DNA of 9,797 nucleotides from contig OMXX01000140.1 of the NCBI GenBank assembly GCA_900315105.1, positions 1 through 9,797 on the forward strand. The letters run 5' to 3'. Of this stretch, positions 5,369 through 9,797 are shown piece after piece; position 1 is the stretch's first letter, and each line of letters starts with the position of its first letter. A program made the translations under genes and the position numbers. This DNA is from an uncultured Prevotellaceae bacterium. Lineage in GTDB: Bacteria > Bacteroidota > Bacteroidia > Bacteroidales > Bacteroidaceae. The notes beneath the pieces were generated by a model, which was given only the letters and a program-made list of their open reading frames with translations, made no database searches and was not told where the DNA came from.

Positions 5369-6637
5369 ATGGAATTAAAGAAATACAAACTGGGAGAATT
5401 GATGGATGTAAAGCGAGGTGCAAGTCTTGCAGGAGAGCATTATGCAACCTCTGGTGAATATATACGATTAACATGTGGAAACTTCGATTATCAAAACAAT
5501 ACTTTCAAGGTAAACACATCTAAGGACAACCTGTTTTATTCGGGGCCTGTACGTGAAGAGTTTATAATGAAGAAAGGCGATATCATTACGCCTTTAACTG
5601 AACAAGCTATTGGTTTGCTTGGCTCTACTGCAATAATACCAGAAGACGATAAATATATTCAAAGTCAAGATATTGCAAAGATAATCTGTAACGAGGATTT
5701 ATTGTGCCCTTCTTTTGCTTTCTATCTCATATCATCAGATGCAGTAAAGAAGCAACTTAGTGCCGCTGCACAACAAACAAAGATACGACATACCTCTCCC
5801 GACAAAATCAAGGATTGCACCGTATGGATTCCAGACTTGCCAACACAAGAGAAAATAGGTCGTATCTTATCTGATATTGATTCTAAAATCGCCCTTAATC
5901 GTGCGATAAATCAGAATTTAGAAGCACTTGCAAAGCAACTATACGACTACTGGTTTGTGCAGTTTGACTTCCCAAATGAGGAAGGCAAGCCTTACAAATC
6001 AAGTGGTGGTAAAATGGTGTGGAATGAGAAACTGAAACGAGAAATACCGGAGGGATGGAATGTACTATCATTAGAATCATTAGGGACTTTTAAGAATGGT
6101 ATAAACTACTCAAAGGATGAAATTGGAAATTTTGATTATAAGATTGTGAATGTTAGAAATATTTCATCTAGCAGTTTATTCATAGACACACAAGACCTTG
6201 ATAAAATATGCCTAAAATCAGAAACGGCAGACAATTACCTTGTAGGTAAAAAGGATATTCTTATTGCTCGAAGTGGAACTCCAGGAGCAACGAGAATATT
6301 ACAAGATGGAGTAGATTATGTAATATATTGTGGCTTCATTATTTGTTTTTCAGTAAATGACAATGGCTTGAAGCCACTTATTACTTACCAATTAAAAGAT
6401 TTAGAACGCATTACAAAAGGACAAAGTAATGGTTCTATTTTAAGTAATATCAGTCAAGATGTGCTTAAAAAACTTAATGCAATCGTGCCTTCTGTTGAGA
6501 TCTTACAAATTTTCAATCAGCAGATTGAATCAATATGGGGTAAGTTGGATAAGACGCTAAATGAGACATCTAACCTCATCAAGCAGCGCGACGAACTCCT
6601 TCCACTCTTAATGAACGGTCAAGTAACAATAGAATAA
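5369..6637 (+). CDS. hsdS: complete type I restriction-modification specificity subunit HsdS
   Basis: The 422-residue protein has the HsdS two-domain plan. A first target-recognition domain follows ELKKYKLGELMDVKRG and ends near VWIPDLPTQEKIGRILSDID (to about 170). The central conserved helix is ALNRAINQNLEALAKQLYDYWF (about 175-196). The second recognition domain is about 220-385, and the C-terminal repeat helix is KQRDELLPLLMNG. HsdS dictates the bipartite DNA target of the HsdM2S methylase and HsdR2M2S restriction complex. Residues 174-184 are encoded by the 35-bp recombination repeat, so either half can be exchanged between the two recognition domains. It follows the nuclease gene by 1 base and precedes the DUF2971 gene by 2 bases. 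It is odd in being separated from, and opposite to, hsdM. Confidence 0.93.
   Translation: MELKKYKLGELMDVKRGASLAGEHYATSGEYIRLTCGNFDYQNNTFKVNTSKDNLFYSGPVREEFIMKKGDIITPLTEQAIGLLGSTAIIPEDDKYIQSQDIAKIICNEDLLCPSFAFYLISSDAVKKQLSAAAQQTKIRHTSPDKIKDCTVWIPDLPTQEKIGRILSDIDSKIALNRAINQNLEALAKQLYDYWFVQFDFPNEEGKPYKSSGGKMVWNEKLKREIPEGWNVLSLESLGTFKNGINYSKDEIGNFDYKIVNVRNISSSSLFIDTQDLDKICLKSETADNYLVGKKDILIARSGTPGATRILQDGVDYVIYCGFIICFSVNDNGLKPLITYQLKDLERITKGQSNGSILSNISQDVLKKLNAIVPSVEILQIFNQQIESIWGKLDKTLNETSNLIKQRDELLPLLMNGQVTIE
5887..5921 (+). repeat. recombination-type repeat, site 2 (forward, inside hsdS)
   Basis: Identical over 35 bases to site 1 (2360-2394) and inverted relative to site 3 (7387-7421, 31 contiguous bases identical, 34/35 overall). 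In this reading direction it codes for IALNRAINQNL in the HsdS central spacer. Recombination with site 3 inverts 1.5 kb; recombination with the direct copy at site 1 would delete about 3.5 kb. Confidence 0.9.
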
Positions 6638-6639
6638 AA

Positions 6640-7413
6640 ATGTCTCGAATTTTATACAAATATCTGGATATTGATGGCGCAAAGTGTATGATTAAAAATC
6701 ATAATCTCCAATTCACTAATGCCCCCCAACTGAATGATCCATTTGAATGTCATCAAAAATTGATAGACTACTCAAAGGTTGTATTATCAGAAAATAGCAA
6801 AGAACCAGCAGGAGAAATATTTGCCAAAAAACTGCGTGATAATACATGGCTTTGCAGTTTGTCGGAAATCAATGACTCCATACTTATGTGGGCGCATTAT
6901 TGCAAGAATCATAAGGGCGTTTGCATAGGACTTGACATTTACAATGTGAAAGAATGTTTTCATTTAACACCACAAAATAAATATTTTGAGCCAGATCTTA
7001 CGGTTGTTCAATATAAGGAAATAATAGATTGTCCCACAGGGGACAACATCATGGATATGGTTAAGTATCAATGGAAGACAAAAGCAAAGGCATGGGAATA
7101 TGAAAAGGAAGTTAGGTTTGTATTCCCATACCCCTATATGCTCCCTTCAAGTTTAGAACGCGCTAATTCTAACACTGAAAGAGAAGATAAGGGTGGCCGT
7201 AAGGCACATTATTATGCTACGTTGAAACCAGAGTGTTTTGATTCCATTTATTTGGGTGTCAATACAGACGAGGCAGAGAAGGAATGGATTATTAAATATG
7301 CTCGAAAAATGAATCCGCAAATCAAACTATTCCAGATGAAAGTAGATGCCAATGCCTTTCGATTGAATCCAGAAGAAATTAAGCCGCTAAATTCTGATTT
7401 ATCGCACGATTAA
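6640..7413 (+). CDS. DUF2971-family protein, co-inverting with hsdS 3' half
   Basis: The 257-residue protein has the DUF2971 signature: LYKYLDIDGA and the LQFTNAPQLNDPFECH motif (N32-D-P-F) near the N-terminus, LCSLSEINDSILMWAHYCKNHKGVCIGLD (W84, H86, Y87, H91) in the middle, and KAWEYEKEVRFVFPY about two thirds along. The family has no settled activity but is frequently found in defence-gene neighbourhoods. It starts 2 bases after hsdS, so it is translated with it. Its last residues, NSDLSHD and the stop codon, are read from the recombination repeat (site 3), so its natural C-terminus may have been replaced. It overlaps the tail of the opposing silent hsdS half by 35 bases. Confidence 0.8.
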   Translation: MSRILYKYLDIDGAKCMIKNHNLQFTNAPQLNDPFECHQKLIDYSKVVLSENSKEPAGEIFAKKLRDNTWLCSLSEINDSILMWAHYCKNHKGVCIGLDIYNVKECFHLTPQNKYFEPDLTVVQYKEIIDCPTGDNIMDMVKYQWKTKAKAWEYEKEVRFVFPYPYMLPSSLERANSNTEREDKGGRKAHYYATLKPECFDSIYLGVNTDEAEKEWIIKYARKMNPQIKLFQMKVDANAFRLNPEEIKPLNSDLSHD

Positions 7414-7918
7414 GGGCAATTTTACGATCAAGAGCATAAAGAATCTTTGAAATTCTTTGTTGAATTTCGATGGGAGGTATATCCAATTTAATATTGGATA
7501 TACCTATCTGCGATAAATTGTCTCTTGCAGAACCCGTACTTAATCCAACTAAATAATTGTACATTGTATCCAATTTGTATTTTAAAAAAAGTGGCTCTAC
7601 AATGTTTTTCTTGGGAATTATCGCGCAAATTGCTTGATTTGTACAGGCCTTAATTTGTAATAAGGATGCCTTACCTGCAGTTGCACCATACATAGCAAGC
7701 AACACTGTTTCATTTGGAGCATAAATTTTAGTAGAAGAATTGTCGAATCCTAATTTAGTTATGTAATTATTTGCTTTTTGAATAAAAGGATTAGACAACT
7801 CCCCACTATTTATCCAAGGTATAGTTCCGTCTTCATAGTACTCTCTTTTTGTAGAAGTCGGCGTTGCACCTGAACCTGTTTCTGCAATTTCACCCAACTT
7901 ATATTTTGTAAATTCCAT
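7379..7918 (-). pseudogene. hsdS: silent hsdS 5'-half (first recognition domain), truncated
   Basis: On the - strand it encodes 179 residues: MEFTKYKLGEIAETGSGATP, a first recognition domain unrelated to that of the complete gene, the helix PPIEIQQRISKILYALDRKIALNRAINQNL, then LAA and stop. The start resembles the complete gene (ELKKYKLGEL). It lacks the central spacer and second domain because the repeat is followed by non-hsdS sequence. It begins 5 bases after the GIY-YIG-like gene, so it lies in the hsdM operon. It is probably translated as a half HsdS. Half-size S subunits can be active as dimers in some engineered systems, but this one lacks the conserved central spacer, so activity is doubtful. 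Inversion at the repeat would restore a full gene. Confidence 0.87.
7387..7421 (-). repeat. recombination-type repeat, site 3 (reverse)
   Basis: Bases 7387-7417 are a perfect reverse complement of the repeat; base 7418 is the only mismatch in the 35 (GCAATT against GCGATT). It is read on the + strand as the end of the DUF2971 gene (NSDLSHD-stop) and on the - strand as ALNRAINQNL of the silent hsdS 5' half. Inverted partner of sites 1 and 2. Confidence 0.9.
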
Positions 7919-7923
7919 ATAAT

Positions 7924-8280
7924 TTATGTATTAAAGATATAACTCTCCTTTATTTTGACAAAATTCTCAAATGATTTTGCCATTTCTTTAGATGCAAAAG
8001 CTATAGTTCGGTATTCTATATAATCAATATTATCCCAGACATAATTTCTTTTGGCTGATTTGTTACGAGTACCTGCTCCATGAGGATAAGGTAGTAGCGA
8101 CGACATACGAAATGCCACATTTTTACTTTCTCCATACAAAACATATTGCCCTGTTTTTCGGTTTCTCAATTGATATACACCAGGGCCGAAAGGAGCATAT
8201 AGATACTCTTTTTTCTCAGGATTAGGGAATTGTAGCCATTCACTCCATCCTGTATTATATAATGTTGCAAAATCATCCAT
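7924..8280 (-). CDS. small GIY-YIG-like nuclease-domain protein
   Basis: This 118-residue protein has the outline of a GIY-YIG domain. GVY (34-36) stands for GIY, VLYGESKNVAFR (47-58) stands for the YIG segment with the catalytic Arg R58, and E105 in AKSFENFVKI stands for the metal-binding Glu. The YIG motif is one residue short (LYG), so activity is uncertain. GIY-YIG domains cut DNA in repair, homing and some restriction enzymes. It lies between hsdM (102-base gap) and the hsdS 5' half (5-base gap), so it is expressed with the R-M system. Its role there is unknown: an accessory nuclease, a modulator, or a degenerate passenger are all possible. Confidence 0.6.
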   Translation of the reverse strand: MDDFATLYNTGWSEWLQFPNPEKKEYLYAPFGPGVYQLRNRKTGQYVLYGESKNVAFRMSSLLPYPHGAGTRNKSAKRNYVWDNIDYIEYRTIAFASKEMAKSFENFVKIKESYIFNT

Positions 8281-8333
8281 AATTCAAAAATCCTTTTGCA
8301 ATATCAGAGAGTTTATATTACATTATCTACATT

Positions 8334-8358
8334 TTTCTGCAAGTGAGACTTGCAGAAA
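8334..8358. repeat. perfect hairpin in the hsdM to GIY-YIG gap
   Basis: TTTCTGCAAG (8334-8343) and CTTGCAGAAA (8349-8358) form a 10-bp stem with loop TGAGA, in the 102-base gap after the hsdM stop. On the - strand no T-run follows the stem, so it may be an attenuator, a processing or stabilising element, or a weak terminator separating hsdM from the downstream genes. A 9-base direct repeat TCTACATTT flanks it (8326-8334 and 8372-8380). Confidence 0.6.
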
Positions 8359-8382
8359 TGGGAATATAAATTCTACATTTGC

Positions 8383-9797
8383 CTATTTAGCGTTAAACAC
8401 CAACTTTTCCAACTGCTGCATGATTTCTTCCTCCAGTTTGTGACTTTCCTCAAACTGCTTGGTCAAGGTCTCCTGATAGTTGGCAACGCGCTTATTGAAT
8501 TCCTCCTCGGTAATATCCACATATTCAATCTTTATGTCGAAATATTGACCGGCAGAGAGACTGTAGTTCTTCTCCTTGATTTCATCGTAGGTAACGGCAA
8601 CCGAGAAATCATCGATTGCTTCTTTATTCAAGAAGGTATTTACAATCTTATCAACCTCTTCATTAAGCAGACGGCGTTTCTGATTGTTTCCCTCCTTATA
8701 TTCCTCACCAAGTTTTGAGGCATCAATAAGAATCACCTTGTCCGATTTTGCCGACTTGTCAAAGAAGATAACCGAGACGTTAGTACCAGTTGTTGCAAAT
8801 ACATTACTTGGCATGGATATACAGCCATACACCCAGCGCTCATCAACTATACGCTGTAACACTTTCTTCTCAACGCCGCTCTTTGCTGTGATGAAACCTG
8901 TAGGAATAACCACGGCAGCCTTTCCTGTTGGCTTCAATGAGTTTAGCACATGCTGTAGGAAGCAGGTGTAAATAGCCATTTTAGGCTTGTTCGGGTCAAC
9001 CTTAGTGACTGCATTAGGTACTCCTGCCCAAAAACGTATTGAGTCAGAAGCCAATGTGTCACGGTATTCTGGGAAGTCGAGCTTGAAAGGAGGATTGCTG
9101 ACAATGAAGTCAAATTTCTTCAGCGTTCCATTAGTTTCCTTGTGTGATGGCTCGGTAAGTGTATTGCCCTGTACCACATTAGGCAATGATGCAGAAAGGT
9201 TGTTCAGAATAAGATTCAGTCGCAGCATCTCGCTTGACTTCTCTGAAATATCCTGACTGTAGATAGAACAGCGGTCTTCGCCTACTTGATGGGCAAGAGC
9301 CATGAGCAGCGTACCAGTACCTGCCGACGGATCGTAGCAGGTTATGCCACGAAGGTCGCTATTGTTACCTACCAACAGACGAGCCATAGGTTATGCCACG
9401 AAGGTCGCTATTGTTACCTACCAACAGACGAGCCATTACCTGCGCAATGGCACGAGGGGTATAGTATTCCGCATACTTACCGCCACCTGCATTGTTGAAT
9501 CCCTTTAGCAGATATTCAAAAATGCCTGAGAAGAAATCATATTTTTCGTCAAAAACATCCTCGAAATTGAACGATGCCACGTTACGCATCAGGGATTTTG
9601 CAAATTCATCACGCTTCTGGGTATCGGTCACGTATGTTGTAATAGTGCTGAAAATGTTCACCTTGCTTTTGCCTGATGTAGTAACCGAGAAAGTCTCGGC
9701 ATTTACGTTGGCTATGTCAATGAGCGTGGCATCAAGCATCGTTGAAAAGTCGCCCTTTGTGGCTGAGTTATACAGATGCGACAACGTATGTTCTGGC
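8383..9797 (-). pseudogene. hsdM: type I methyltransferase subunit HsdM, frameshifted, 5' end outside window
   Basis: On the - strand this is the N6-adenine methylase of a type I R-M system. From the right edge the frame reads PEHTLSHLYNSATKG and on to GKYAEYYTPRAIAQVMARLLVGNNSDLRGIT, then hits a stop at 9365 after YGSSVGR. The second frame (8383-9387) repeats MARLLVGNNSDLRGIT and continues CYDPSAGTGTLL (SAM-binding motif I), FDFIVSNPPF (catalytic motif IV) and a C-terminal part ending NAK. Removing one copy of the 49-bp tandem duplication would fuse them into one normal HsdM. The ATG at 9385-9387 overlaps the upstream stop region by 23 bases, so re-initiation could make two fragments. No in-frame start occurs before the window edge. 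The duplication may be biological or an assembly error. Confidence 0.9.
9339..9436. repeat. perfect 49-bp tandem duplication inside hsdM
   Basis: Bases 9339-9387 and 9388-9436 are identical. Forty-nine is not a multiple of three, so the second copy shifts the hsdM frame just before the SAM-binding motif. The edges show no microhomology: the base before copy 1 differs from the last base of the unit, and the base after copy 2 differs from the first. Confidence 0.95.

Larger units (their letters stand above)
5887..7421. other. predicted invertible segment (hsdS 3' half plus DUF2971 gene)
   Basis: The segment is bounded by inverted copies of the 35-bp repeat and contains the 3' half of hsdS and the DUF2971 gene. 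Flipping it would join this cargo in frame to the silent 5' half on the - strand (7918 to 7387), giving a predicted 415-residue HsdS. The + strand gene would be left ending NRAINQNLAA-stop, which is exactly the present state of the other half. Both junctions keep reading frame. Inversion in cells is inferred from the repeats and the recombinase, not observed. Confidence 0.75.

Noticed and set aside
2360..7421. CRISPR array or insertion-sequence ends
   Set aside because: Only three full repeats, in mixed orientation and kilobases apart, with no transposase; they fit recombinase sites in hsdS instead.
8350..9256. + strand frames opposite hsdM, one with hydrophobic stretches
   Set aside because: They are mirror frames of a well-conserved methylase; the hydrophobic look comes from the antisense codons.
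9365..9784. Apparent hsdM start at a TTG near 9784
   Set aside because: The same frame is open to the window edge (PEHTLSHLYN), so the gene begins outside the window.

Overview
The window looks like Bacteroidales DNA (Bacteroides/Prevotella-like gut anaerobe). The grounds are AT-rich intergenic DNA, TAnnTTTG-type -7 promoter boxes at several gene starts, weak Shine-Dalgarno use, and protein families typical of that order. This assignment is inference from style, not from a marker gene.

Left part (1-2180): the tail of an unknown gene may end at 48. A three-gene operon on the + strand follows (401-1840): an Xre/HipB-like regulator, a short HipA N-terminal-domain protein, and a separate HipA kinase-domain protein. 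The order and split match the HipB-HipS-HipT tripartite toxin-antitoxin layout. Three copies of a 13-bp motif at exactly 41-bp steps (301, 342, 383) lie in front of it and look like operators. The stretch 1841-2360 has no convincing gene. It holds a hairpin, a promoter-like box at 1949, and two clear Rho-independent terminators (2121-2142, 2159-2180), so it may encode a small RNA or be the remains of one.

Middle and right part (2360-9797): a rearranging type I restriction-modification locus. A tyrosine recombinase (3142-4134) sits among pieces of hsdS, the DNA-specificity subunit gene. One complete hsdS (5369-6637, +) lies in an operon with a DUF1016/YhcG-type PD-(D/E)XK nuclease gene upstream and a DUF2971 gene downstream. 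A silent 3' half (2368-3099, -) and a silent 5' half (7379-7918, -) flank it. A 35-bp recombination-type repeat occurs at 2360 (+), 5887 (+, inside hsdS) and 7387 (-), with a half copy at 3081 (-). Inversion of 5887-7421 would take the hsdS 3' half and the DUF2971 gene away from the + operon. It would join them to the silent 5' half on the - strand, directly downstream of hsdM and a small GIY-YIG-like gene. The sequence therefore predicts a switch in both target specificity and operon membership.

The repeat is read in both directions. Forward it codes the HsdS spacer NRAINQNL; backward it supplies a common C-terminal tail NSDLSHD plus stop codon. hsdM (8383 to the right edge, -, 5' end outside the window) is split by a perfect 49-bp tandem duplication (9339-9436) that shifts the frame. 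In the state shown, the right-hand operon therefore encodes a broken HsdM and a half HsdS. No hsdR, tRNA, rRNA, CRISPR array or insertion sequence is visible.
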